Positions 14,686 through 23,663 of a stretch of DNA of 64,000 bases are shown piece by piece. Under the pieces are notes generated by a model. It had not been told where the DNA came from. It saw nothing but the letters and a program-made list of their open reading frames with translations, and ran no database searches. Made by a program: the position numbers and the translations under genes. Source of the stretch: Chroogloeocystis siderophila 5.2 s.c.1 (GTDB taxonomy: Bacteria > Cyanobacteriota > Cyanobacteriia > Cyanobacteriales > Chroococcidiopsidaceae); the NCBI RefSeq assembly GCF_001904655.1, contig NZ_MRCC01000003.1:1-64000 (forward strand), read 5' to 3'. How positions within the stretch are numbered: the first letter of the stretch is position 1; each line of letters opens with the position of its first letter.

Positions 14686-16917
14686 TTATAAAATAAAAGT
14701 CACTGGATTGCTTTGCTGTGCGGATGTTTTCACTACACCAATAATCTGACAATCAGAGTAACCTAATTGCCGAAGTGCTGCTAGACAATCATTTGCTGTC
14801 TGATGCGGAAGTGTTGCTAAAAGACCACCTGATGTTTGAGGATCGAAAAGTAAAGGATAGCAGGGATGAGTCTCTACCTGATTTAAGTTAGAAATATAGC
14901 GTGACACTCGCATATTTTCGGGATGTAGCGAACTGACAATTCCTTGCTGCGTTGTCGCGATCGCACCATCTAAAACTGGAATTGCTGACAATTGCAACTC
15001 AACAGCCACACCTGATGCTTGTACCATTTCGATTAAATGCCCTAGTAAGCCAAAACCTGTAATATCAGTACAAGCCGTTGCTCCGTGTTCTAGAAAACAA
15101 GTTGCAGCAGCAGCGTTAGATAGTAACATTGACGCGATCGCACTATCGAGCCATTTACCTTTCGCTTTTTGGCGCATTTGTGCAGCGAATAACGTTCCGG
15201 TTCCTAGTGCTTTAGTAAGAATGATGACTTGACCAGGTTGCATCCCACTTTTACGTAATAATTTATCAGGATGAACCAAACCGTTACACGATAGACCAAA
15301 CGCGAGTTCTGCACCTTCGGTAGTGTGTCCGCCGACAAGCGGTGTATTTGCTTCAGCTAAAACTTTGACTGCACCTGATAAGAGTTGAAATAGCGTTTCT
15401 GCGACTTTTGTTTCTAATGCATAGGGTAATGTAGCGATCGCCAATGCACTTTGCGGTACTGCTCCCATTGCAAAAATATCACTCAAGCAGTGATTTGCAC
15501 TAATCTGCCCAAACAGGTAGGGGTCGTTAATCAAAGCGCGAAAATAGTCGATTGTATGCACCATTGCCAAGTTTGCGGGGACTTGCACCACCGCAGCATC
15601 ATCCGGCGCATCTAAACCAATTAAAATATCTTGGTGGTTCACTAACGGTTGTTCGATTCGTTGCAATACACGCGCTAAAACCGTACTTCCTACTTTAGAA
15701 CCGCAACCAGCGCAGCGCATGGGGTAGGGGTGAGGGGAAGATAGAGTGTCTTCTGATTCCATTTCTGGTAAATCGTCAAAGCGCTGCATAAAGCGGCGAT
15801 CAATCCAGTCTTTCCAGCGCCATAGTAGTTGAGAAGGCCCAAAACCAAAAGCACCACGGGCGGCGATCGCTTTGCCGTTACCTGTACCAATTAAACTCAA
15901 GTATTGTTTCTGTGGCTTGTAAGGTTTTAATGGTTTTTCTTGTAAACTGCGCTGCAAGTTCTCAAAAAGGGGTTTTCCTTGACGGACTGCAAACACGCCG
16001 GCTTTCGGGCGCGGATGAGCAACCATTGTTGCAACATCTCCGGCGGCGAAGACATCAGGATGCGAAATTGATTGTAAATTGTCATTGACTTGCACAAATC
16101 CAGCCGCATCGGTTGCAAGTCCTGATTCGCGCAACCATTTCGGGGCGGATGCTTGCGTTACCCAGAATATGCGATCGCACTCGACTTTTAATCCTGACTC
16201 GCAAATAACTTTATGCAGTTGAACTTCTGAAACAGTTTCTTGTAAATGTAATTGTACTTTTCGCTGTTGCAAAATATGTTGCAAGCATCGCCGTACCCAC
16301 TTGTTATAACTCGGCATGAGTTCCGTATCGCGGTGAAATAAGTGAATTTCTAAGTGAGAAGAATGCTGTGCCAGAATTCTATGTAAGTGGCTTTGCAGTG
16401 AAAGCGTTAACTCGACACCACCCGCACCTCCACCGACAACACCGATACGAATTGGCTGCTGCGGATTTTGCTTGACATTTTCCACAAATTGATTCCACTG
16501 CGCGAGTAGTTGCGAAATTGGTTTTGCGGCGATCGCATACTCGGTAGCGCCAGGGACAGATATCGTTGCTGGAGTACTACCAATATCGAGCGAAACGATA
16601 TCAAATGCTACAGGTGGACGCTGCGCGCAAATCACTTGCTTATTTTCTAAATCTAGTTTTATCGCTTGGTCAATATATAGCTGTGCTTGGGCAAATTGCG
16701 CCAAACGACGCAAATCAATATGACACTCTTCCCGCGAGTAGAAACCTGCGACATGACCTGGTAACATTCCAGAATAGGGCGTATCCGATGCTTCGGTAAT
16801 GAGTGTGATGCGGACTCCAGGAAGTGGGTTCATCCCAAACATTCTTAGGGCGATCGCATGGCTGTGCCCACCACCAATCAACACCAAGTCTTTGACAATC
16901 GGATGCGATGCTTGCAT
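14686..16917 (-). CDS. selD: Fused NDH-2-like FAD oxidoreductase / selenide, water dikinase
   Basis: 743 residues in two parts. Residues 1 to about 385 are a pyridine nucleotide-disulfide oxidoreductase related to type II NADH dehydrogenase: FAD motif LVLIGGGHSHA (12-22), second dinucleotide motif GVVGGGAGGVE and the FAAGDVA FAD motif. From about 400 on it is SelD: RCAGCGSKVG with the catalytic Cys (not Sec), the Asp-rich DAPDDAAV ATP/Mg site, HCLSDIFAMG, GGHTTEGAE, FGLLGHL and DPQTSGGLL. SelD makes selenophosphate from selenide and ATP, used in cyanobacteria mainly for 2-selenouridine in tRNA. The fusion is known in cyanobacteria and may couple selenide generation to its activation. It starts 12 bp after the 2-hydroxyacid dehydrogenase gene, so the two probably form an operon. 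Confidence 0.93.
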   Translation of the reverse strand: MQASHPIVKDLVLIGGGHSHAIALRMFGMNPLPGVRITLITEASDTPYSGMLPGHVAGFYSREECHIDLRRLAQFAQAQLYIDQAIKLDLENKQVICAQRPPVAFDIVSLDIGSTPATISVPGATEYAIAAKPISQLLAQWNQFVENVKQNPQQPIRIGVVGGGAGGVELTLSLQSHLHRILAQHSSHLEIHLFHRDTELMPSYNKWVRRCLQHILQQRKVQLHLQETVSEVQLHKVICESGLKVECDRIFWVTQASAPKWLRESGLATDAAGFVQVNDNLQSISHPDVFAAGDVATMVAHPRPKAGVFAVRQGKPLFENLQRSLQEKPLKPYKPQKQYLSLIGTGNGKAIAARGAFGFGPSQLLWRWKDWIDRRFMQRFDDLPEMESEDTLSSPHPYPMRCAGCGSKVGSTVLARVLQRIEQPLVNHQDILIGLDAPDDAAVVQVPANLAMVHTIDYFRALINDPYLFGQISANHCLSDIFAMGAVPQSALAIATLPYALETKVAETLFQLLSGAVKVLAEANTPLVGGHTTEGAELAFGLSCNGLVHPDKLLRKSGMQPGQVIILTKALGTGTLFAAQMRQKAKGKWLDSAIASMLLSNAAAATCFLEHGATACTDITGFGLLGHLIEMVQASGVAVELQLSAIPVLDGAIATTQQGIVSSLHPENMRVSRYISNLNQVETHPCYPLLFDPQTSGGLLATLPHQTANDCLAALRQLGYSDCQIIGVVKTSAQQSNPVTFIL

Positions 16918-16929
16918 AAATTCAAGAGA

Positions 16930-17907
16930 TTATCCCTGTACTTCCACGTTAAGACAATTTTCGGGTGGTTGACCTTGCGCTACGCGTAGAATATTTGCTA
17001 CGACAGCGTTAGCAATTCCCGTTGCAGCAATATCGGTGTGTCCACCTAAATGCGGCGTCAGTGTTAAATTCAAGTTTGCTTGCAATAGTGGGGAATCGGA
17101 TGCTAAAGGTTCCTGCTGAAATACATCAAGTCCTGCACCTGCAATGACTTTATTTTGTAAGGCTTTTACCAAAGCGTTTTCATCTATCCACGCACCGCGA
17201 GCCACGTTAATTAAATACGCAGTAGATTTCATTTTTTGAAAGTCTTGCCAACCAAAAGGCTGCGTCACATTATCCGCTGAAGCGGCAATAATCACAAAAT
17301 CAGAGTGTTGTAGTAAATGCGATCGCTCTAGTGGAGTTCCCAACCACTCCAAACCAAGCGTATCCGCTAATTGTGGATCGAGTTGTCGCTTAATTCCTAA
17401 TAATTGAACCTCAAAAGCCCGTAATCTGCGTGCAATTGCTTGTCCGATACCACCTAAACCGTAGATACCAACCGTTTTTTTCCATAAACTTTGTCCTTCA
17501 GCTTGATTCCAGTCAAGTTCACTACCGCGATAGTTACGCGCTAAAGCTAGCATATGTAATATTGCAAGTTCCGCGACAGATTCAGCATTACCCGTACCAG
17601 GTGAAGGAACATTGGCAACATAAATTCCACGCTGTGTCGCCGCAGTTATATCAACGTTTTCGACACCAACTCCTGATCGCTGAACAAGACGCAACTGCGG
17701 TAAGCAATCCATCAGCGCAGCATCGACAGGTTGAATACCTGGAACTAAAACAAACGTATCCAGTGCATCGAGAACAACGCGATCGTGCGGTAAAGTAATG
17801 ACAGTTTTAGGAGAAAAATGATGAGCGATTCGCTGTGCTAAGTTACCGGAGGACGTTACAACGACACGCCCAGGAAAATTTTCAGACTCGTGTATGCGAT
17901 CACTCAT
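16930..17907 (-). CDS. D-2-hydroxyacid dehydrogenase family protein
   Basis: 325 residues of the D-isomer-specific 2-hydroxyacid dehydrogenase family: substrate-domain QRSGVGVENVDI, Rossmann motif GIYGLGGIGQAIARR (about 147-161), catalytic Arg in INVARGAWIDE, Glu in DVFQQEP and His in LTPHLGGHT. There is no ACT or allosteric domain, so it is not a full-length SerA. It would reduce or oxidise a 2-keto/2-hydroxy acid with NAD(P); glyoxylate/hydroxypyruvate or phosphoglycerate are possible substrates. It is the probable first gene of an operon with the NDH2-SelD fusion, 12 bp downstream. It is divergent from the GST pseudogene. Confidence 0.88.
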   Translation of the reverse strand: MSDRIHESENFPGRVVVTSSGNLAQRIAHHFSPKTVITLPHDRVVLDALDTFVLVPGIQPVDAALMDCLPQLRLVQRSGVGVENVDITAATQRGIYVANVPSPGTGNAESVAELAILHMLALARNYRGSELDWNQAEGQSLWKKTVGIYGLGGIGQAIARRLRAFEVQLLGIKRQLDPQLADTLGLEWLGTPLERSHLLQHSDFVIIAASADNVTQPFGWQDFQKMKSTAYLINVARGAWIDENALVKALQNKVIAGAGLDVFQQEPLASDSPLLQANLNLTLTPHLGGHTDIAATGIANAVVANILRVAQGQPPENCLNVEVQG

Positions 17908-17938
17908 TGCTTGGCAAGACTTAACTTAATTTACTATC

Positions 17939-18541
17939 ATGATTGACCTCTACACCTTCACGACCCCAAACGGACGCCAGGCTTCGATGATGTTGGAGGA
18001 AGTTCAACTTCCCTACAACGTCCATGTGATTGATATTACAAAGGACAAGCAATTTACACCAGAGTATATTGCAATTAATCCAAATAGCAAAATTCCGGCA
18101 ATTATTGACCAAGACACAGGAACAACAGTTTTTGAATCAGGAGCAATTCTCATTTATTTAGCATAAAAAACCGGAAAACTGCTACCTACGGATCAACAAC
18201 AACGCTTTCAAGTTTTGGAATGGCTAATGCTGCAAATGGGTAGTGTTGGATCCATGTTTTGTCAACTCAATCATTTTAAAAAATTTGCCCCTAAAGAAAT
18301 TCCTTACGCAATTCAACGCCACGAAAAAGAAACTTTACGACTTTACGGCGTACTCGATCAACAACTTGCCAATCATGAATTTCTTGGCGGTGATTACTCA
18401 ATTGCAGACATTGCAACCTATCCTTAGGTAGCCATTTATGAATTTCAAGAGTTAACGCTGGACAATCATCCCCATCTCAAACGTTGGATAGAAACCATGC
18501 AACAACGCCCAGCAGTACACTGTGGGATGTCAGTACCTTAA
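17939..18541 (+). pseudogene. Glutathione S-transferase with two in-frame stop codons
   Basis: One frame of 201 codons reads as a complete GST of the YfcG/Nu-like type: N-terminal thioredoxin fold (DLYTFTTPNGRQASMMLEE, NPNSKIPAIID, ESGAILIYLA) and helical C-terminal domain (YGVLDQQLANHEFLGGDYSIADIATYP, then VAIYEFQ, ending MQQRPAVHCGMSVP). TAA replaces the expected Glu codon of IYLAEKTG, and TAG replaces the expected Trp codon of YPWV. Each is a single-base change and no frameshift has accumulated, so inactivation looks recent. The two different stop codons argue against recoding. The 3' end overlaps the convergent amidohydrolase gene by 4 bp. Confidence 0.88.
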
Positions 18542-19770
18542 CTAAAATTCTCCACACAACGCACAAAAATTTCTACGCCCATACTCAACGCCGTTTCATC
18601 AAAATCAAAACGGGGATGGTGGTGGGGATATACCAAGTTTCGACTTAAATTTGCTGAACCCAAAAAGAAGTAGCACCCAGGAACTTGCTGCAAAAAGAAT
18701 GACATATCTTCGCCTCCCATAGTTTGACACTCAGGGACAATTCCTAACGGCGTTTCTACAACTGTTACGGCTTGCGATCGCACAAATTCTGCCATACCAG
18801 GATCGTTTATCACTGGGGGATACAGTTGTGAATAATTCAATTCATACGTTGCGCCATGACTTTGACAAATTCCCGCAATAGTTTGCTTGATGCGCTGGGC
18901 AAAATACCCTTCAAACTTCGGGTTAAAATATCGTACTGTACCGCTCATGTTTGCTGTATCCGCAATCACATTGAGTGCTGTTCCTGCATGAAGTTTGCCA
19001 ACAGTCACAACGGCTGATTCAATTGGATCGATATTTCGTGCTACGATTGTTTGCAAAGCATTAACAATCTGCGCAGCCACTACTATGGAATCAACTGTTT
19101 GATGCGGCATGGCACCATGTCCGCCTTTACCCAAAATTGTGCAGTGAAACGTTTCAACAGCTGCCATTAGCGCTCCACTCCGCACGCCTACCGTACCCAA
19201 AGGCAGATTATTCCATAAATGTAAACCAATAATTGCATTAACATCGGGGTTTTTTAACACTCCCGCCTCAATCATCGGTTTAGCGCCCCCTGGTCCTTCT
19301 TCTGCTGGCTGAAAGATAATTTTTACAGTACCGCGAAATGTATCACGGTGTTGCGAGAGATAGTAAGCTGTACCAAGTGCGATCGCGGTATGTCCATCGT
19401 GTCCGCAAGCGTGCATTACTCCATCATGCTGCGAACGATATGGTACATCATTTTCTTCCTGAATCGGTAACGCATCCATATCCGCCCGAATCGCCAACAC
19501 AGTTTCTTTTTCTTTCTGATCTCTGACCTCTGACCTCTGACCTCTAATAGTAGCGACAATTCCTGTTTTAGCAATTCCAGTTTGATACTCAATACCCCAT
19601 TCTTGCAGTTTTTCAGCAACAAATTTGGCAGTCAAGTGTTCTTGAAAACCAAGTTCTGGGCATTGATGCAACTTGCGCCGCCACGCGACTAATTGCGGCT
19701 GCAAAGCTTGAATATCAAATCGAATGCGGGATAAATCAATATTAAGAGGTTTTGAGGAAGTAGAAACCAT
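18538..19770 (-). CDS. M20-family amidohydrolase (IAA-amino acid/hippurate hydrolase-like)
   Basis: 410 residues of the M20D amidohydrolase type: RRKLHQCPELGFQE, metal site HACGHDGHTA, PAEEGPGGAKPMIEAG, dimerisation domain with GKGGHGAMPH, and C-terminal GGEDMSFFLQQVPG and HHHPRFDFDE. Both metal-binding clusters are intact. It cleaves N-acyl or amide-linked amino acids in the cytoplasm; the exact substrate is not readable. About eleven extra residues (RSEVRDQKEKE) lie between the beta strands VATIRGQ and TVLAIRADMD. They come from a heptamer repeat at 19514-19548 inserted in frame. Confidence 0.9.
   Translation of the reverse strand: MVSTSSKPLNIDLSRIRFDIQALQPQLVAWRRKLHQCPELGFQEHLTAKFVAEKLQEWGIEYQTGIAKTGIVATIRGQRSEVRDQKEKETVLAIRADMDALPIQEENDVPYRSQHDGVMHACGHDGHTAIALGTAYYLSQHRDTFRGTVKIIFQPAEEGPGGAKPMIEAGVLKNPDVNAIIGLHLWNNLPLGTVGVRSGALMAAVETFHCTILGKGGHGAMPHQTVDSIVVAAQIVNALQTIVARNIDPIESAVVTVGKLHAGTALNVIADTANMSGTVRYFNPKFEGYFAQRIKQTIAGICQSHGATYELNYSQLYPPVINDPGMAEFVRSQAVTVVETPLGIVPECQTMGGEDMSFFLQQVPGCYFFLGSANLSRNLVYPHHHPRFDFDETALSMGVEIFVRCVENFS
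19514..19548. repeat. CTCTGAC heptamer repeat inside a coding sequence
   Basis: Three perfect CTCTGAC units (19521-19541) are flanked by TTCTGAT and CTCTAAT, five heptads in all. This is the short tandemly repeated sequence type of cyanobacteria, normally intergenic. Here it sits in frame inside the M20 amidohydrolase gene. The same GTCAGAG/GATCAG words occur between genes near 21280, 54005 and 57962. Confidence 0.8.
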
Positions 19771-19815
19771 TACTCTTTAAACTAGATAAATGTGCAAAGC
19801 ATACATCGATGCTGC

Positions 19816-20508
19816 TTACGCTACCTGTAGCCTAACCCATTCTCGAAACGCGCGTCGCATTGCTTTTTTTCCTGCGGCTTGATGCTGCTGAATAAAAGGA
19901 ATGATTTGCTGTACCCGAATCTTAGGAAAGGCGAGACTTGCATCGGTTTCAATATATGCTTCACCTTGAAGTTGATAAATTTTAATTTGTCCTTGGTCAT
20001 AACGCCAAATTTCAGGAACTCCTAAGCGGGCGTAAATTGGCATTCGATCAAGAGATTTACTTGTTATGTCGATTTCTAGAACTAAATCGGGGGGTGGATC
20101 TTGGGTAAGGTCAAAATTTAATTTACCGCGAATAACTGACTCGTGCTGAAAGTAAAAACAGTTGTCAGGTTCCACTCCTGCTAGCAAGTCAGGGCGTTTC
20201 CAAGTCGTCGAACCAAGTGTTTCGTAATCAACATCGAGGACATCTGCTAAATCTTGCACTAAAACACCGACGGCTTCTTTGTAGTATTCATGTTCTGGTA
20301 AAGGAACCATAATTTCTAAGATTCCTCGGTCATATGCAAGTTGAGCAGCACGATGATCTCCCAATTGAGTTAGTATTTTTTCAAATGTCTGCCAGTCAAC
20401 GTTTTCTAATAAGACACTTTTTCCCACAGGCACGTTGAGTAGAATGTCAGTATTAACAGTTACGGTTGTTGTATCTGGAGTGACTAAGTGTTTTAAGGCA
20501 AGCTGCAT
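19816..20508 (-). CDS. Uma2-family (DUF820) putative nuclease
   Basis: 230 residues with the Uma2/DUF820 restriction-endonuclease-like core: the PD-(D/E)xK-type stretch is PPPDLVLEIDITSKSLDRMPIYARLGVPEIWRYDQGQI. The family is very abundant in cyanobacteria and its cellular role is unsettled. The N-terminal half contains an AAQLAYDRGILEIMVPLPEHEY segment typical of members with an extra beta domain. It lies 60 bp after bioD on the same strand, probably by chance of arrangement. Confidence 0.88.
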   Translation of the reverse strand: MQLALKHLVTPDTTTVTVNTDILLNVPVGKSVLLENVDWQTFEKILTQLGDHRAAQLAYDRGILEIMVPLPEHEYYKEAVGVLVQDLADVLDVDYETLGSTTWKRPDLLAGVEPDNCFYFQHESVIRGKLNFDLTQDPPPDLVLEIDITSKSLDRMPIYARLGVPEIWRYDQGQIKIYQLQGEAYIETDASLAFPKIRVQQIIPFIQQHQAAGKKAMRRAFREWVRLQVA

Positions 20509-20568
20509 AATATTTTTATGATGGGTAATGGATAGTGGGTAATAAATATTCTTGCCAATTACCAGTTT

Positions 20569-21243
20569 TCAAGTCATTTTGATGAGATCCAAGTCTAAAG
20601 CCGCAGCAGCTTGTGCTAATTTCTCTAAATCGGTAGGGTCAGCAAAAAAAGGTAAGCAACCTAAAACGGGGATATTTGTCAGTGATTGAATTAATTCAGG
20701 CGGAGTTAAATCTTCAATTTCCTGTGGCGATCGCGCTTGAGTGCAATTGAGGACAATTCCTTTAAGCAAAACGCGAGTTTGTCGGGCTAACGCAACATTA
20801 GCAACAGCAGCGGCGATCGCACCTAAACGTACAGGAACAACAAGCACCGTAGGTAAGCGCCATTCGGCGGCTAAATCGGCGACAGTAAACTCGGAAGTTA
20901 CAGGCGAACCTAATCCGCCTAAAGCTTCTACTAGGACAAAATCTCGCGATGCTCTTAACTGTTGTAACGTTCGCCAGACAATTGCCAAATCAATATCGCG
21001 GTTTTCCTTCGCGGCGGCGATGGGTGGCGCTAGCGGGGCTTCAAAGTAAAGTGGTGTAATTTCCGCGATCGATTGATTGAATGAAAATAGCTGCGAGTAA
21101 AGTTCGCGATCGCCAACTCCTGATTGAATTGGCTTCATAATTCCCAAGTTGCGGAAACGATTTCGCCAGTAAGCAGCTAATGCTGTTGTTAAAACGGTTT
21201 TTCCCGCCTCGGTATCTGTTCCTGTAACTAGTAATGCATTCAC
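20569..21243 (-). CDS. bioD: Dethiobiotin synthase
   Basis: 224 residues of the BioD P-loop family: GTDTEAGKT (7-15, P-loop with the BioD-specific acidic residue), KPIQSGVGD with the substrate-binding Lys/Ser, VEALGGLGSPV (a variant of the family VEGAGG block) and the VVPVRLGAIAAA strand. It closes the ureido ring: DAPA + CO2 + ATP to dethiobiotin, the penultimate step of biotin synthesis. No other bio gene is adjacent, which is normal in cyanobacteria. Confidence 0.92.
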   Translation of the reverse strand: MNALLVTGTDTEAGKTVLTTALAAYWRNRFRNLGIMKPIQSGVGDRELYSQLFSFNQSIAEITPLYFEAPLAPPIAAAKENRDIDLAIVWRTLQQLRASRDFVLVEALGGLGSPVTSEFTVADLAAEWRLPTVLVVPVRLGAIAAAVANVALARQTRVLLKGIVLNCTQARSPQEIEDLTPPELIQSLTNIPVLGCLPFFADPTDLEKLAQAAAALDLDLIKMT

Positions 21244-21429
21244 ATCAATTCACTTAAGTAATGGGTAATTATAGTAGGGGTCAGAGATCAGTTGACAGTG
21301 AAGAGAATGTGGGAAAACTTTGTCAACTATCAACTTAGCGTGTTCGATGTCATAAGTATCTCTTCAATTGCTATAGGTAATGGGTAATAGATATTCTTGC
21401 CAATGATCAATGACCAGTAACTGGTTAAC

Positions 21430-23346
21430 TTATTGTAAATTTTCGATGCCGATATTTACTGCAAAGTCAACATCTTCTTGTGCTGTCGGAATGACATCAA
21501 TTTGATAATCACCAGTTTGCGATACTTGTGATTGCCAGTTTAATAAATTCGTAGCACCCTCGATGAGTTGTCCATCAGGATTGCGAATATCTAAGGTAAC
21601 ATCTCCCTGGGCTACCGCTACCGATAAGACTTGCCCTTCTTGTACGTTAACTAAATAACGCGTTATTTGCTGTGGTCCTGTGATACCGGATGGCGTGACA
21701 GTTTCTCCAGGATTTACCGTGATTCGTTCGGGGACGACAGTCGGTACGACTGTTGATGGTGGAGTTTCTGTAGGCGTTGGTGTGGGCGTTGGGATGACAG
21801 GATTTTCGAGTAAAACATCAAGCTGATAGCTGCTTTCTTCAATTCCCTGCACAGGGCTGAGTTGAATTGTATACTCGCCAGTAAACGGCAATGTTCCTTG
21901 ATAGCGCGTTACCCTGCGGGCTAAGTCTTCAATCGGTGCTTGATTGGGTCCTAATACTGTTAAAAGAACGCCTTCTTGCGCGAGAGACGCACTCAGTTGT
22001 TGTCCTTGTTCGCCATTGAAGGTGTAATTTGCAGTCGCATTCGCTTGCAGCGTACCAGCAACACTCGCTGTCGCACCAGGTACGAGATTTAACTGTTGAC
22101 TAAAAGTTGTCGGTTCAGGAGATGGTGTTTCTGTCACCGTTGGCGTTGGCGTCGGACTTTCGGGGACGACTGGAGAGGGAAACGACTGGGGTTCTGGGGT
22201 GCGGGTACTTAGAAAATAACTAACGAGGAATAACGAACCAAATCCGGCGACTAAAGCAACACAAATCCCTATTCCAATCACCGCCCAAGGATTTTCCCAG
22301 ATTTCGCGTTTTCGTGGCGCGGGAATTACGGGATCAGTTTGCCTTGGCTGACGCGAATTTGAAGCAATTAAATCAGGGCGACGACCGACGGCGATCGTTT
22401 GAATTTGCGACACTTCGGGTGCGGTAGGTGCAGGGGAGTTTGATGATTTTGGAGATGCGATCGCCCTGCGTTGCAGATTGGGTAGTTGTGGATTTGTTGC
22501 CTGAAGATGATCGACAGCAGATAAAGCTTTCGCAACTTCTACAACCGATTGATAGCGATCGCCAGGGCGAATACTCAACATTCGGTGCAACACCGACGCA
22601 AATTCTGGGCTAACTGTTACCCACTGTTGCCAATTCCACGTCAGTTCCGTATCGTCAAATAATTCTTGCGGTTCTTTTCCTGTCAGCAGGACGATCGCCG
22701 TTACGGCTAAAGCATACAAATCGCTATTCGGGTAGGCTTTTCCTGTTTGTAGTTGTTCGCTTGGTGCATAACCTAATTTGCCTACTGTAGTCGGTTGTGA
22801 TAAATTTTGTCCTGATTGAAACTGCGTTGCTAATTCTTTGACAACACCAAAATCAATCAATACAGGTTTGCGATCGCTTTCACGCAAAATAATATTATCT
22901 GGTGAAATATCGCGGTGAATAATACCACGCGTGTGTAAATGCGCAAGTACTGGCAATAATTGTCGAATCAACTGCAACACCGCAGCCTCCGAAAAAGTTT
23001 GCCCTTGCGCTTTGTGTTCTTCTAGTAAGTCGCGATAAGTTTTGCCTTCAACGTAGTCCTGTACGAGAAATAGACGCTGATCTTCTTCGAAATTGGCACG
23101 AAATTGCGGGACTTGAGGATGTTGAATTTGATATAAAGTTGCAGCTTCGCGTTGAAATAGCTCTTTTGACTTTTCTAAATGAAAACTATCATTTTGGTTT
23201 GGAATCAGTTCTTTCAGCGCGCAGAGTTCGCCAAAACGCCCTTGATCTTGCGCTAAATACGTACGCCCAAATCCTCCCTGACCCAAAATTTGAGTTATGC
23301 GGTAACGGTTTTGTAGTACACTTCCCAGTGGAATAGGTGGTTGCAT
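21430..23346 (-). CDS. Membrane-anchored Ser/Thr protein kinase with PPC-like C-terminal domains
   Basis: 638 residues. The kinase domain spans about 10-275: GQGGFGRTYLA Gly loop, catalytic loop HRDISPDNIIL and DFGVVKEL are intact, so it should be active. After a Pro/Ser-rich linker comes one transmembrane helix (about 352-375, AVIGIGICVALVAGFGSLFLVSYF). Next is a Pro/Thr-rich spacer (PTPTPTVTETPSPEP), then two domains resembling bacterial pre-peptidase C-terminal (PPC) beta-sandwiches separated by a second PTPTPT linker. The sensor part is therefore outside the cytoplasmic membrane. Ligand and targets are unknown. Confidence 0.9.
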   Translation of the reverse strand: MQPPIPLGSVLQNRYRITQILGQGGFGRTYLAQDQGRFGELCALKELIPNQNDSFHLEKSKELFQREAATLYQIQHPQVPQFRANFEEDQRLFLVQDYVEGKTYRDLLEEHKAQGQTFSEAAVLQLIRQLLPVLAHLHTRGIIHRDISPDNIILRESDRKPVLIDFGVVKELATQFQSGQNLSQPTTVGKLGYAPSEQLQTGKAYPNSDLYALAVTAIVLLTGKEPQELFDDTELTWNWQQWVTVSPEFASVLHRMLSIRPGDRYQSVVEVAKALSAVDHLQATNPQLPNLQRRAIASPKSSNSPAPTAPEVSQIQTIAVGRRPDLIASNSRQPRQTDPVIPAPRKREIWENPWAVIGIGICVALVAGFGSLFLVSYFLSTRTPEPQSFPSPVVPESPTPTPTVTETPSPEPTTFSQQLNLVPGATASVAGTLQANATANYTFNGEQGQQLSASLAQEGVLLTVLGPNQAPIEDLARRVTRYQGTLPFTGEYTIQLSPVQGIEESSYQLDVLLENPVIPTPTPTPTETPPSTVVPTVVPERITVNPGETVTPSGITGPQQITRYLVNVQEGQVLSVAVAQGDVTLDIRNPDGQLIEGATNLLNWQSQVSQTGDYQIDVIPTAQEDVDFAVNIGIENLQ

Positions 23347-23663
23347 CGTTTTTGATAAATCTTAAGCTATTCTTCAAAGTTCGACAGTTCACTTTTTAAG
23401 ACCAAGTAATTTTACCTAAAAGGTCTCGGTCAACCTGCAACTTCGTAATAAGATTCTTTGCTGCTCGCTAGATTTGATTTAAGGAGTAACAATTATTCAG
23501 CATAGTTTTCAACACAGTTCGTATTCTAAGTCCTACAAGCCAATCATTCAAAATTCAAAAAAAATAGTTTAACTTGCTATTACTAAAAACATTATCCAAG
23601 CTTATAATTAAAATTCCCTGTGATTGTGCAATAAGTCACTAAAGCAGTGATGATAAGATTTCA
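23347..23663. other. Divergent promoter region between kinase and prs, 317 bp
   Basis: No gene is seen. It must hold the promoters of both flanking divergent genes. A small hairpin, CACTAAAGCAGTG (about 23638-23650), lies just before the prs start. No convincing Shine-Dalgarno sequence precedes the prs ATG. Confidence 0.4.

Noticed and set aside
17939-18541. Stop-codon recoding (for example UGA or UAG suppression) to explain the broken GST
   Set aside because: TAA and TAG both occur in it, TAA and TGA occur in another gene, and intact neighbours use all three as normal stops.
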